From Candidatus Methanoplasma sp. (GTDB lineage Archaea; Thermoplasmatota; Thermoplasmata; Methanomassiliicoccales; Methanomethylophilaceae): a stretch of DNA of 63,159 bases. Under the pieces are notes generated by a model, which was not told the DNA's origin, did not search any database, and worked only from the letters and a program-made list of their open reading frames with translations. Position numbers and translations under genes: made by a program. The stretch covers positions 1 to 63,159 of the forward strand of contig JAISJG010000006.1 of assembly GCA_031261625.1 (NCBI GenBank). The letters are read 5' to 3'. Shown here piece after piece: positions 23,532-31,717 of this stretch. Every line of letters begins with the position of its first letter. The first letter of the stretch is position 1.

Positions 23532-24926
23532 TCATTTCGTGAACGTTTCGACCCTGGCTTCCAATGCCGGCTCCAAAGAGAGACTGCTCTCGTTCACGAA
23601 TATGTACGGAACATCCACTTCTTCCTTTATTTTATCAAGGAATCTCGTGTCTTTGGAGAATACACCCACAGAAAGACCGCGTTCGGTGTAAACCGCCTCT
23701 TCTATTGCCGCTTCATCGTCCGCTACGATCTGTATCGCAAGTATCGGGAAACCTGAATCGATATAGGATATCTCGTCCTCCTCGTCGGTGGTCGCAGATA
23801 TTATCAACGGCGTAACGTAGGATCCGTTCTGAGTGAACTCGTCGTTCACTCTCTTTCCTCCGAAGAGTATACGCCCGCGCAACGATTCTGCGAGCGTAAG
23901 GAATTCTTTCAGTCTCGGCTCCGATATTATCGGCCCGGCGTAAGTATCGATATCCGCCGGATCGCCGATCTTAATGTTTTTAGCCTGATCCAGAAGAGCA
24001 TCCGTGAACTTCTGCTGTTCCGCAATGGTGATTATAACTTTGGACGAGGAATAAAGTCTCTGTCCGCTGTATGCGAACGCCGATTCCAATACGTCTTTAG
24101 CTGCTTTCTTTATGTCAGCCGGCCTATGTACCAGTATGGGATTCATTCCCTTTATCTCGTTGACGAATCTTAACTCGTCGTCTATCTGAAGGAACATGAG
24201 ATCATCCAGGTTCTTCCCGGTACCCGATGCCACCAATCCTGCTAGGCGCGGATCTTCCGCGAGCTCTTCGGACGGGTCGTCCTTACGGTCGACAATGAGA
24301 TTGAGAACGCCTCCGGGGAGTCCCGCTTTCTCGAATATCCCGTAAAGCTGGTACACCGGAACAGGACACGTTCTAGACGGTATCACGACTGCGGTGTTCC
24401 CTGCGAGTATGGCGGCCGCTGCGTACCCTATTGGCGACGCAAGAGGGGAGTTGAAGGATGTGAGTATGCCCCAGACTCCCGTGGGTTTTCCGGCCTTGTT
24501 CTCTTTGACCTTTTTTATCTCGTTTTCCAGGATCGCTATGAGCCTGTCCACCTCGGCCACCGAGGCCTGTCTGGTCATTCCGGAACTCAGAAGAACGATG
24601 GATGCGAGTCTGTATCTCTGCACCCTTACGAGTTCCAGGACCTTCTCGAAATATGCTGCTCTTTCGTCAGCGGGGATCTTGCTCCAGGTGCTGAATGTTT
24701 CCAAGGATGCTTCGACCGCACGGGCGGCTATGCCTTTCTCCGGTTCCTGGAAAAATCCGAATTTTATACTGGAATCGATAGGACTGGCAATGGGGAACTC
24801 GTTCCCCGACGCGATCTGGAATCCTCCGATGTAGGATGGATAATCTTTTTTCTCCAACTGGAGAACCGTCTGGAACGCTGCCTCGAATTTGGCGTCATCG
24901 TAGGTCCTTGAACTGTCGCCTGCCAT
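23532..24926 (-). CDS. Aldehyde dehydrogenase superfamily protein lacking the catalytic cysteine
   Basis: 464-aa NAD(P)-dependent ALDH-fold protein, closest in feel to the 1-pyrroline-5-carboxylate/succinate-semialdehyde group. Most landmarks are kept: ILTSFNSPLASPIGYAAAA (Asn159), ASGTGKNL, and VNEIKGMNPIL with the general base at Glu257. Two key residues are changed. In the active-site segment SAFAYSGQRLYSSSKVI the nucleophilic Cys (GQxC) is Leu291 (CTT), and the cofactor Lys of the VxKPS motif is Ile in VVIPSRT. A normal dehydrogenase reaction is therefore unlikely. The frame is otherwise intact and full length, so it appears selected. It is monocistronic, divergent from tRNA-Val. Confidence 0.88.
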   Translation of the reverse strand: MAGDSSRTYDDAKFEAAFQTVLQLEKKDYPSYIGGFQIASGNEFPIASPIDSSIKFGFFQEPEKGIAARAVEASLETFSTWSKIPADERAAYFEKVLELVRVQRYRLASIVLLSSGMTRQASVAEVDRLIAILENEIKKVKENKAGKPTGVWGILTSFNSPLASPIGYAAAAILAGNTAVVIPSRTCPVPVYQLYGIFEKAGLPGGVLNLIVDRKDDPSEELAEDPRLAGLVASGTGKNLDDLMFLQIDDELRFVNEIKGMNPILVHRPADIKKAAKDVLESAFAYSGQRLYSSSKVIITIAEQQKFTDALLDQAKNIKIGDPADIDTYAGPIISEPRLKEFLTLAESLRGRILFGGKRVNDEFTQNGSYVTPLIISATTDEEDEISYIDSGFPILAIQIVADDEAAIEEAVYTERGLSVGVFSKDTRFLDKIKEEVDVPYIFVNESSLSLEPALEARVETFTK

Positions 24927-25014
24927 GTATATGCATCACGGCGGTGTATGTTAATCTTTTCACTTTTTGAGACCGTTAATCGTTATATACAGAAAGTACG
25001 ATAGGCCGAGACAC

Positions 25015-25087
25015 GGACTCGTGGTCTAGGGGTTATGACGTCGCCTTCACACGGCGAAGGTCGCCGGTTCAAATCCGGCCGGGTCCA
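25015..25087 (+). tRNA. tRNA-Val(CAC)
   Basis: Full cloverleaf: acceptor GGACTCG/CGGGTCC with one T-G pair, anticodon stem TCGCC/GGCGA with loop TTCACAC (anticodon CAC), T arm GCCGG-TTCAAAT-CCGGC. A CCA follows the discriminator A at 25088-25090, so the 3' end is encoded here, unlike the other tRNAs in this window. Confidence 0.95.
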
Positions 25088-25159
25088 CCATCTATTCCTG
25101 CCAGAAGGCGGGAAAATAAAGTTATTATTTCTTATCTGATGTATTTCGATGCGGAATAA

Positions 25160-25190
25160 TTCCATATCGCAATATGGAACTATTCCATAT
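25160..25190. repeat. Inverted repeat TTCCATAT/ATATGGAA plus third half-site
   Basis: TTCCATAT (25160-25167) and ATATGGAA (25172-25179) form a perfect 8-bp inverted repeat with a 4-bp spacer. A third TTCCATAT follows at 25183-25190. It lies in the 300-bp gap after tRNA-Val that otherwise contains nothing I can identify. It may be an operator or a processing hairpin. Confidence 0.5.
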
Positions 25191-25383
25191 CGAGCAGGGA
25201 GATGAGTACGAAATCGGCTCCAGATTCTGTTCCTAAAATATAATGGACCGGCGTACTGCAATTGCATCCCTTTCTTCCGGCTTAGGACATACCTATTTAT
25301 CCTCCAACCCCGTGGCCTTCACGTCTGTCCGAAAATCTGTTTCCTTTGATGGGTAAACAGATAGAAAATCACACCGACAGCAA

Positions 25384-25413
25384 GCTATATATCAGTTGGA
25401 TATATTATCCAAC
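25384..25413 (+). promoter_or_regulatory. TATA box and 19-bp palindromic operator of the BtuFCD-type operon
   Basis: A TATA-like GCTATATATC (25384-25393) is directly followed by GTTGGATATATTATCCAAC (25395-25413), a perfect palindrome with 8-bp arms and a 3-bp centre, ending 11 nt before the ATG at 25425. A protein bound here would cover the transcription start. Closely related palindromes precede cbiM (55651) and the tetrapyrrole operon (55812). Confidence 0.75.
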
Positions 25414-25424
25414 AGGATGATTTC

Positions 25425-26429
25425 ATGTCAGGAAATACAACGAAGATAATCGCTGTGGTCATCGTATTGGTGATCGTGGCCGCAGCTGCCGTCGTGCTTC
25501 TGAGGAACGATGTGTCCTTGAACGACGGAGACGGAAAAGAAAGCGATTCGGATCATTACCCCGTAACGATATCCACGATGGATTACAATGCAAGTTATGT
25601 GGATATGACGTTCAACGAACGCCCTACAAGAGTGATAACCACCAATCAGATGCAGACGGAGATGTTGCTTTATTTCGGGCTCGGTGAATACATCGTCGGA
25701 TGTGCGTATCTCGATAACGGTGTCCTGCCCGAACTATTGGACGAGTACAACAAATTGAATGTACTGAGTGTGAAATATCCAACACTGGAACAGTGTGTAG
25801 CCCTTCAGCCGGACCTTATACTGGGGTGGAGAAGCGCGTTCGCTGACACCGCGCTGGGAAGCGTTAACACATGGTTACCGAGAGGTTGCAATTCATATGT
25901 GGTGGATCAGTCCTCAACTATCGATGGGGTCCTCGATGTGATCGCCAATATAGGTAAGATCTTCAACATCGAGAAGAAGACCGATGCATATATCGAAGAT
26001 GCGAAGAACACCTTGGCCGCAATACAGACATCGATCGACGCATCGGGAAAAGAAAAACCCAATGTCCTTCTGATAGAGATATATTCTACCGGACCTATGG
26101 CATACGGGGGACTTTCCCTGCCCGGAAGCACGATCGCCACCGCAGGCGGTCTGAACGTGTTCCCGGACGAGAAATATCCAGCAAGTTCGTACGAATCCAT
26201 CGCGGGACTGAATCCCGAGAAGATAATCATAATGCACTTCGGGAACACCGATGATACAGCGGCATACGATGCAGCAGTGAAATCCGTAACGGAATACAAA
26301 GGCTGGGCCAGCGTAGAGGCCGTTGTCAACGGGGATGTGTTCCCTATAGGGCTCGCAGACATGTGGGGCGGAGGGATAAGGATAATAGATTCCATCCAAA
26401 GCATTCATGATTTCCTGTATGAGGATTGA
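25425..26429 (+). CDS. ABC transporter substrate-binding protein, corrinoid/siderophore (BtuF/FepB) type
   Basis: 334-aa exported binding protein. The N-terminal hydrophobic segment (IIAVVIVLVIVAAAAVVLLR) anchors it outside the membrane; there is no lipobox Cys. The body is a class III periplasmic-binding fold: RPTRVITTNQMQTEMLLYFG, the hinge helix near ADTALGSVNTWLP, and PEKIIIMHFGNTDD near the end. It binds a metal chelate such as cobamide, heme or a ferric siderophore for the permease and ATPase that follow. The shared operator with cobalt transport and tetrapyrrole genes favours a corrinoid. A hairpin separates it from the permease gene, a usual way to make more binding protein than membrane parts. 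Confidence 0.88.
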   Translation: MSGNTTKIIAVVIVLVIVAAAAVVLLRNDVSLNDGDGKESDSDHYPVTISTMDYNASYVDMTFNERPTRVITTNQMQTEMLLYFGLGEYIVGCAYLDNGVLPELLDEYNKLNVLSVKYPTLEQCVALQPDLILGWRSAFADTALGSVNTWLPRGCNSYVVDQSSTIDGVLDVIANIGKIFNIEKKTDAYIEDAKNTLAAIQTSIDASGKEKPNVLLIEIYSTGPMAYGGLSLPGSTIATAGGLNVFPDEKYPASSYESIAGLNPEKIIIMHFGNTDDTAAYDAAVKSVTEYKGWASVEAVVNGDVFPIGLADMWGGGIRIIDSIQSIHDFLYED

Positions 26430-26437
26430 ATGAACAA

Positions 26438-26458
26438 GGCCCCGGGATTCCCGGGGCC
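26438..26458 (+). terminator. Strong GC hairpin between binding-protein and permease genes
   Basis: GGCCCCGGG-ATT-CCCGGGGCC is a perfect 9-bp GC stem with a 3-nt loop, starting 8 nt after the stop of the substrate-binding protein. There is no T-run, so it probably stabilises the upstream mRNA or causes partial termination rather than ending the operon. Confidence 0.6.
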
Positions 26459-26485
26459 ACCTTTGACATTACGGGAGGCTGCTGT

Positions 26486-27556
26486 TTGAAAGAGAGGCTC
26501 GGACGCATTACCACAATAGGATTGATAGCTCTGCTTCTGGTGGCATTATTGTGTGCTGTCATATGGTCTGTCACGATGGGGGCCGTCGAAATTCCGGCAT
26601 ACGATGTTTTCAGAATACTGCTTTACAATATCTTAGGAATACCCGTAGGCGATCCCGGAACACTGATACACGGCGTGAACTACGATATCGTGTGGAACAT
26701 CCGTGCGCCCAGGGTGTTCATGGCAGTGATAGTAGGAATATCGTTGGCACTTGCAGGTGTCGTGATGCAGGCGACCGCTCAGAATCCGCTTGCCGACCCG
26801 TACATCCTGGGAATATCGTCGGGCGCATCGCTCGGTGCCACGTTCTCCATCGCGGTAGGTGCCGGTGCGGTGTTCAACGGGGTGCTCAGCGGAACGGATA
26901 CAACATTCTGGGCATTCGTCGGAGCGATGGTTGCCTCATTGGCTGTGCTCAGTCTGTCCTCGGCCGGCGGAAGGATCACAAGTGTGAAACTGGTCCTGTC
27001 AGGAATGATCATCGCATCCCTGCTGGGGGCGTTCACCAACATGATCGTGGTGATGGCCGCAGACTCGGAAGAGATCCATAATCTTACGTTCTGGCTGTTG
27101 GGAAGTCTTGCCTCTGCGACATGGACTAAGATCTGGGTACCGCTGGTTTGTATGGCAGGTTGTCTGATATTCTTCGCCACACAGATCAGATCTTTGAATA
27201 CGATGATGTCCGGCGACGAGACCGCTACCACGCTTGGTCTGGATATAGCGAAGAAACGCAAGATGTATGTGTTCGCAGCCGCGATTCTCACAGCATCCAC
27301 AGTATCCGCATGCGGAATGATCGGTTTCGTCGGATTGATGATCCCGCATATAGTCCGCAGTCTCACCGGGAACAACCACTGGAAATTATTGCCTGTATGT
27401 TGCATTGCCGGTGGATTGTTCATGGTGCTTGCCGATGTCCTGGCACGCACTTTGGTAAGCGGGTTGGAGATACCGATCGGCATTATAACGGCGTTCTGCG
27501 GAGCGCCAGTATTCGCATATATTATGATCAAACGGTCCTATTCGTTCGGAGGATGA
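26486..27556 (+). CDS. FecCD/BtuC-type ABC permease
   Basis: 356-aa permease with about ten hydrophobic helices. Signature stretches are IRAPRVFMAVIVGISLALAG, GVVMQATAQNPLADPYILG, SSGASLGA and the coupling region FVGLMIPHIVRSLTG with the typical GLMIPHI motif. It passes a metal chelate across the membrane. I chose TTG 26486, which lies 7 nt after a GGGAGG site; an ATG at 26426 would include the GC hairpin in the coding region. It is followed after 4 nt by the ATPase gene. Confidence 0.92.
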   Translation: MKERLGRITTIGLIALLLVALLCAVIWSVTMGAVEIPAYDVFRILLYNILGIPVGDPGTLIHGVNYDIVWNIRAPRVFMAVIVGISLALAGVVMQATAQNPLADPYILGISSGASLGATFSIAVGAGAVFNGVLSGTDTTFWAFVGAMVASLAVLSLSSAGGRITSVKLVLSGMIIASLLGAFTNMIVVMAADSEEIHNLTFWLLGSLASATWTKIWVPLVCMAGCLIFFATQIRSLNTMMSGDETATTLGLDIAKKRKMYVFAAAILTASTVSACGMIGFVGLMIPHIVRSLTGNNHWKLLPVCCIAGGLFMVLADVLARTLVSGLEIPIGIITAFCGAPVFAYIMIKRSYSFGG

Positions 27557-27560
27557 TGAA

Positions 27561-28334
27561 ATGATAGATACGGATAATGTTGGCGTCACAATATCCAAAA
27601 AAAGAATCCTCGAATCACTGTCCATCCATGTGGATGAGGGCGAATTCGTAGGGCTTATCGGCCCCAACGGTAGCGGTAAAAGCACATTGTTGAAAACAAT
27701 CTATCGTGTTCTCAAGCCCACGGACGGAGCTGTGTTCATCGGAGGCGAGAACATCGATGACATGACTCTGGGTCAAAGCGCATTGAAGGTGTCAGTGGTC
27801 TCTCAGCACAACTACTATAATTTCGATTTCACCGTGGAGGAAGTGGTCATGATGGGCCGTGCGCCCCATAAAAAGTCCATGGAACTGGATAACGCCGAAG
27901 ACCTTCGCATTGTTTCGGAATGTCTGGAAAAAGTCTGCATGGATGATTACCGTGACCGCAACTTCTTCACTCTTTCGGGAGGGGAACAGCAACGTATCAT
28001 CCTTGCAAGGGCTCTGGCACAGGAGACTCCGTGCATATTGTTGGACGAACCGACGAACCATTTGGACATAAGATTCCAATTACAGATTTTGGATCTAGTC
28101 AAGACTCTCGGGTCCACTGTGCTCTGTGCACTTCATGATATGAATCTTGCCGCTGCATATTGCGACCGCATCTATCTCCTCAAAGACGGAGAAGTATGCT
28201 CCGAAGGCACACCGGAAGAGGTCCTAACCGAGGAAATGATAAAAAGAGTGTACGGGGTCGAAGCGTTCGTGGAGAAAAACAGACACACCGGACATCTCAA
28301 CATCGTGTACCGGTCGGCACTTCCTCCTGATTAA
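27561..28334 (+). CDS. ABC transporter ATPase, FecE/BtuD type
   Basis: 257-aa ATPase. Walker A GPNGSGKST, Q-loop VVSQHNYYNFDFTVEE, signature FTLSGGEQQRIILARALAQE, Walker B ILLDEPTNHLD and H-loop ALHDMNLAAAYCDR are all intact. The last ~40 residues form the short C-terminal tail typical of BtuD/FecE. It energises the permease encoded just upstream. Third and last gene of the operon beginning at 25425; it converges with the zinc-ribbon gene at 28363. Confidence 0.93.
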   Translation: MIDTDNVGVTISKKRILESLSIHVDEGEFVGLIGPNGSGKSTLLKTIYRVLKPTDGAVFIGGENIDDMTLGQSALKVSVVSQHNYYNFDFTVEEVVMMGRAPHKKSMELDNAEDLRIVSECLEKVCMDDYRDRNFFTLSGGEQQRIILARALAQETPCILLDEPTNHLDIRFQLQILDLVKTLGSTVLCALHDMNLAAAYCDRIYLLKDGEVCSEGTPEEVLTEEMIKRVYGVEAFVEKNRHTGHLNIVYRSALPPD

Positions 28335-28362
28335 CCTTGTTCCTATGATACGGATGTACCGG

Positions 28363-29211
28363 TCAGACACGATGGGCATATCCGTCCGCAAACGGATCGG
28401 TTGTCTTCGTTCCTACTTCGGTATCGACTTTATCTCCGTCATCGAGCCTCATATCCGTCCCTCTGACCGAAGACCTCATCTTTTCCGAAGCGGATCTTTT
28501 CAACGCCATAACCTCGGAGAAGGGCATATCGAGTTTCATCGCTATCGATATGCCGTCCATTCCGGACTCCTCGAGTGCGGCGACATGGGCTTCCTGGACA
28601 GTCAATCCGTAAAGCTCTCCCAAAAATTCCGCCTTATAGGCGCATTTACTGAACATGGATCCGATCTCTTCGGACATTCTGCGGAGGTCATCGTCCGAAC
28701 ATGTTCCGGGATGTTTGTTGGCGTTCTTACACCAAAGGTTGAAATTGACCGCCCCGACCAATCGGCCGTTGTCCCAGAGATACACCATTTCCCTGTGGTC
28801 CGCGATATATCTCAGAATATAACGGCCGTCATAGAAGATCGTGACATCCTTTCCTCCTTCGACCGCGGATATGCCTCTGTTATTGCAGTCCGGCATATTC
28901 GCGACACTGCGTGATTCACCGTAACGGTCACAGCGGGGGCACATCCCCTCACGGCTGTTGCTGCGCATTTCACGCTGCCATCCGCATTTGGGACATTCAT
29001 ATACGGTCTTCTCGATCCCCCAATCCTTCGAATGGCATCCGGGACAGAATCTGGGCCTGTCCCTTCCCCTTTGCTCCCATTCGGTCCCGCATCTCATGCA
29101 AACATTAGAAGTCGCGGGGTGGTCCCAGCGTGTGGATTTGCAGCTCGGACATCTTACAGGGTTTTCCGAATAACTTCTCCACCCATATCCGCAGCGGTTG
29201 CATCTCAGCAT
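28363..29211 (-). CDS. Triple zinc-ribbon protein with C-terminal HTH-like domain
   Basis: 282 aa from the ATG at 29211; open frame further upstream is AT-rich promoter. Three successive zinc ribbons fill the first 95 residues, each with two CxxC pairs: Cys4/7 with Cys21/24, Cys38/41 with Cys56/59, and Cys73/76 with Cys91/94. A middle alpha/beta domain follows (VTIFYDGRYILRYIADHREM, GRLVGAVNFNLWC). The C-terminal ~60 residues resemble a sigma-region-4/LuxR-type HTH (YGLTVQEAHVAALEESGMDG, MPFSEVMALKRSASEKM). I do not recognise the combination. It is likely a nucleic-acid-binding regulator, monocistronic, with repeated GGTATCATCC elements upstream. Confidence 0.75.
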   Translation of the reverse strand: MLRCNRCGYGWRSYSENPVRCPSCKSTRWDHPATSNVCMRCGTEWEQRGRDRPRFCPGCHSKDWGIEKTVYECPKCGWQREMRSNSREGMCPRCDRYGESRSVANMPDCNNRGISAVEGGKDVTIFYDGRYILRYIADHREMVYLWDNGRLVGAVNFNLWCKNANKHPGTCSDDDLRRMSEEIGSMFSKCAYKAEFLGELYGLTVQEAHVAALEESGMDGISIAMKLDMPFSEVMALKRSASEKMRSSVRGTDMRLDDGDKVDTEVGTKTTDPFADGYAHRV

Positions 29212-29296
29212 AATAACACCATGACGATCCCGGATCATCCGCGGAGGAAGTTGGCAAACTATGATACGGACGATCCGGTCTTCTCCTATGGTTGGA

Positions 29297-29348
29297 GGTA
29301 TCATCCAATGTATGTTTTCAAGAGTATTAATAAATTTTGGTATCATCC
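29297..29348 (-). promoter_or_regulatory. Repeated GGTATCATCC elements upstream of the triple zinc-ribbon gene
   Basis: GGTATCATCC occurs at 29297-29306 and 29339-29348, exactly 42 bp apart, about four helical turns, on either side of an AT-rich TATA-like stretch (29321-29337). A related CGGATCATCC lies at 29231-29240 near the start codon. This looks like an operator array, possibly for autoregulation. The rest of the 29212-29616 gap holds only the hairpin listed next. Confidence 0.5.
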
Positions 29349-29408
29349 GGTAATGATGTCCATCAATGTACATCAAAAACTTTTTTAATGCTTTGTAAAT
29401 GTAGCCGA

Positions 29409-29441
29409 CGATGGGTGTTTGACCCCCTTGAACACCCATCG
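29409..29441. other. Long perfect hairpin of unknown role
   Basis: CGATGGGTGTT (29409-29419) and AACACCCATCG (29431-29441) form an 11-bp perfect stem with an 11-nt loop TGACCCCCTTG. It stands in a gene-free interval between the triple zinc-ribbon gene and tRNA-Val, more than 160 bp from either. No long T-run follows on either strand. It might be part of a small RNA or a protein-binding palindrome. Confidence 0.5.
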
Positions 29442-29616
29442 CTATCTAATTTGTTCCTAATTGCGGAATTAATGATAGAAATTGTACAGAATTATCGCAG
29501 TATTGCGATCAGTTGTATTTCCGTCACAAACGACATTCATTCATCATCGGAACCGTACTTCGAAGATAATTCCGATGTAGTAATATAACCGCAGGTGAAC
29601 TGAAAGAATGGAAGAG

Positions 29617-29689
29617 TGGACCCAGCCGGAATCGGACCGGCGATCTGCGCCTTGTAAGGGCGCCGTCATAACCCCTAGACCATGAGTCC
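29617..29689 (-). tRNA. tRNA-Val(UAC)
   Basis: Cloverleaf with acceptor GGACTCA/TGGGTCC, D arm like that of the other tRNA-Val, anticodon stem GCGCC/GGCGC with loop CTTACAA (anticodon TAC), and T arm GCCGG-TCCGATT-CCGGC. CCA not encoded. With tRNA-Val(CAC) at 25015 it covers the GUA and GUG codons. Confidence 0.93.
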
Positions 29690-29860
29690 GCAATAGCCCA
29701 ATGAATGAAGGTGTATTAAAAACTCACCAGCGGTTTTGCGTCATGGACGGCCTTCAGAGATAATGCCGCCACGATATCCGATCCCGGAAAATGAATCCGG
29801 ACCACGGGAATTACGATTGTGCAAGAAATTATAATAGATGTCTTCCATCAACCCAACCAG

Positions 29861-29932
29861 GCGATCGTAGTCCAGTGGTTAGGACGGATGCTTCCCAAGC
29901 CTCTGACCCGGGTTCGAATCCCGGCGATCGCA
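29861..29932 (+). tRNA. tRNA-Gly(CCC)
   Basis: Cloverleaf of 72 nt: acceptor GCGATCG/CGATCGC, D arm GTCC/GGAC, anticodon loop TTCCCAA (anticodon CCC), T arm CCGGG-TTCGAAT-CCCGG. The anticodon stem GATGC/GCCTC has one T-C mismatch in the middle. Only CC of the CCA follows the discriminator A, so CCA is not fully encoded. The transcript runs towards rtcA 64 nt downstream. Confidence 0.88.
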
Positions 29933-29995
29933 CCTTTTGCTTCGGTTTGCATTAGAAGTTATATATTGTACGCTGACCATCCCCTTTTGATACGC

Positions 29996-31027
29996 ATGCT
30001 GGAGATAGACAGTTCTAGAGGGGAGGGCGGAGGACAGATGGTCCGCACATCCGTAGCACTGTCGGCACTGACAGGGGTTCCCACCCGGCTCACCAGGATC
30101 AGGGAGAACCGCCCCACCAACGGACTTTCCAAGCAGCACACGACCGCGATCAAGGCTGTGGCCGATATGACGGGCTCCAGGGTCGAGGGTAACGTCGTAG
30201 GCTCCAGCGAATTACTGTTCATACCGGGAACGGAGAAAAAAAGCAATCTGAAAATGGATATCGGGACAGCAGGGAGCATCAGCCTCGTATTGCAGGCCAC
30301 ACTTCTGGCCGCAAGAAACCACAAAGAACGTCTGACACTGGATATCACGGGCGGGACGAATGTCATGTGGGCACCTCCTCTGGACTCGTACGATATGGTT
30401 CTTTTCCCTTTGATGGAAAGAATGGGCATCAATGCGCACGTTGACATCCTGGAACGAGGATTCTATCCGCTGGGAGGGGGGCACGCCGTTGCCACTCTCG
30501 ATCCCATCGGAAAAATACAACCGCTTGAACTCACGGATCTTGGAAAACTGAAACGCATCAAAGGAAGATGCTTCATCCAGCACCTTTCGGAAAGGATCGA
30601 AAGGGAAATGCTGGATGCCTGCGAGGATATCCTGGGCAGGAATTACAGGATAGATCTGGAAGTGCAGAACTGCACCGGGGATTCCCGCGGTGCCGGACTC
30701 GTGCTCGTGGCGGAATACGAGAACGGGAAACTGTCCAGTAACGTACTGACCTCCAGAGGCCACTCCGCCGAACAATCGGGGATAGATGCGGCGAACGACC
30801 TTCTCCAGGAGATCGATGCCGGTTCTACCATAGACGTGCACACTGCCGACCAGATACTTCCGTACATGGCGATGGCAGAGGGAAAGAGCAGTTTCGTCGT
30901 TTCACGCATAAGCAAACATCTGCTGAGCCAGATGGATACTTTGGAGTCTTTCCTGGAAGTGAGGTTCGGAGTGGAACGCAAGGACGACGGATATCATTTC
31001 ACCGTATCTCCGGGAGAATCATCATGA
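29996..31027 (+). CDS. rtcA: RNA 3'-terminal phosphate cyclase
   Basis: 343-aa RtcA-type enzyme that converts RNA 3'-phosphate ends to 2',3'-cyclic phosphates in an ATP-dependent, adenylate-forming reaction. The family N-terminus MLEIDSSRGEGGGQMVRTSV is obvious; GTAGSISLVLQA, ITGGTNVMWAPP and the catalytic His region SRGHSAEQSGID follow. Start set at ATG 29996 because the longer in-frame opening reads through tRNA-Gly. Its stop overlaps the start of the riboflavin-pathway gene (31024). Together with an intron-containing tRNA nearby, an RNA-processing role is natural, although archaeal tRNA ligation itself uses RtcB. Confidence 0.95.
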   Translation: MLEIDSSRGEGGGQMVRTSVALSALTGVPTRLTRIRENRPTNGLSKQHTTAIKAVADMTGSRVEGNVVGSSELLFIPGTEKKSNLKMDIGTAGSISLVLQATLLAARNHKERLTLDITGGTNVMWAPPLDSYDMVLFPLMERMGINAHVDILERGFYPLGGGHAVATLDPIGKIQPLELTDLGKLKRIKGRCFIQHLSERIEREMLDACEDILGRNYRIDLEVQNCTGDSRGAGLVLVAEYENGKLSSNVLTSRGHSAEQSGIDAANDLLQEIDAGSTIDVHTADQILPYMAMAEGKSSFVVSRISKHLLSQMDTLESFLEVRFGVERKDDGYHFTVSPGESS

Positions 31028-31659
31028 GACCTTTCATACACATCAACTGCGCCATGTCCGCGGACGGCAAGATAGCCGGAGAAGACAGAAAACAGGTCAC
31101 GATATCATCAGATGAGGATAAGATCAGAGTCAGGAATCTCAGAAAGAAGTATGATGCCATCCTTATCGGCGTAGGTACCGTCATCGCGGACAATCCGCAC
31201 CTGACGGTCAAGGAACTGGATTACGATACTAATCCCGTACGCATAATCCTTGATCCGAATGGGAGGACCCCCGAGGATGCTCTGGTCCTGGACGACCGTG
31301 CGCCTACCGTGATCGTTACATCGAAGAAATGCAAAGAGGAGTGGGACTGCGAAGAGATAATCCGCTCCGGCGATAATATCGATCTTTCTGAGGTTTTGGA
31401 ACAGCTCGCCGAGGACATAGGGATAGAAAGCATCCTCGTGGAAGGCGGCGGAGAGACCATCGCATCGTTCTTCAGGGAAGGTTTCGTCGACAGGTACACC
31501 GTGTTCGTCGGCGGCCTCATAATCGGAGGGAAGGGATCTCCGACACCGGTGGACGGTGAAGGATGGATCAAAGAATCCGGGATCAAGCTGGTACTTAAAG
31601 AAAGCGAGGTTCTCGGGAACGGAGTATTGTTGACATTCGAACCTATCAGGGAGAAGTGA
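31024..31659 (+). CDS. 2,5-diamino-6-ribosylamino-4(3H)-pyrimidinone 5'-phosphate reductase (archaeal riboflavin/F420 route)
   Basis: 211-aa RibD C-terminal-domain reductase, the second-step enzyme of archaeal riboflavin synthesis, using NAD(P)H to reduce the ribosyl side chain. Diagnostic motifs: INCAMSADGKIAG near the N-terminus, IGVGTVIADNPHLTVK, PVRIILDPNGR, and LVEGGGETIASFF. It is stand-alone, as in archaea, with no deaminase domain. The ATG overlaps the rtcA stop by 4 nt, so the two are co-translated. Flavin and deazaflavin cofactors are required for methanogen redox enzymes. Confidence 0.93.
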   Translation: MRPFIHINCAMSADGKIAGEDRKQVTISSDEDKIRVRNLRKKYDAILIGVGTVIADNPHLTVKELDYDTNPVRIILDPNGRTPEDALVLDDRAPTVIVTSKKCKEEWDCEEIIRSGDNIDLSEVLEQLAEDIGIESILVEGGGETIASFFREGFVDRYTVFVGGLIIGGKGSPTPVDGEGWIKESGIKLVLKESEVLGNGVLLTFEPIREK

Positions 31660-31717
31660 CACGCTTCCGCTGGTTGTATATAATCAATAAGGATTGAGTT
31701 GAAAAGGAGAGATTGTT

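Noticed and set aside
29819..29995. N-terminal extension of RtcA
   Set aside because: The extra in-frame codons read through tRNA-Gly(CCC); the family begins at the ATG at 29996.
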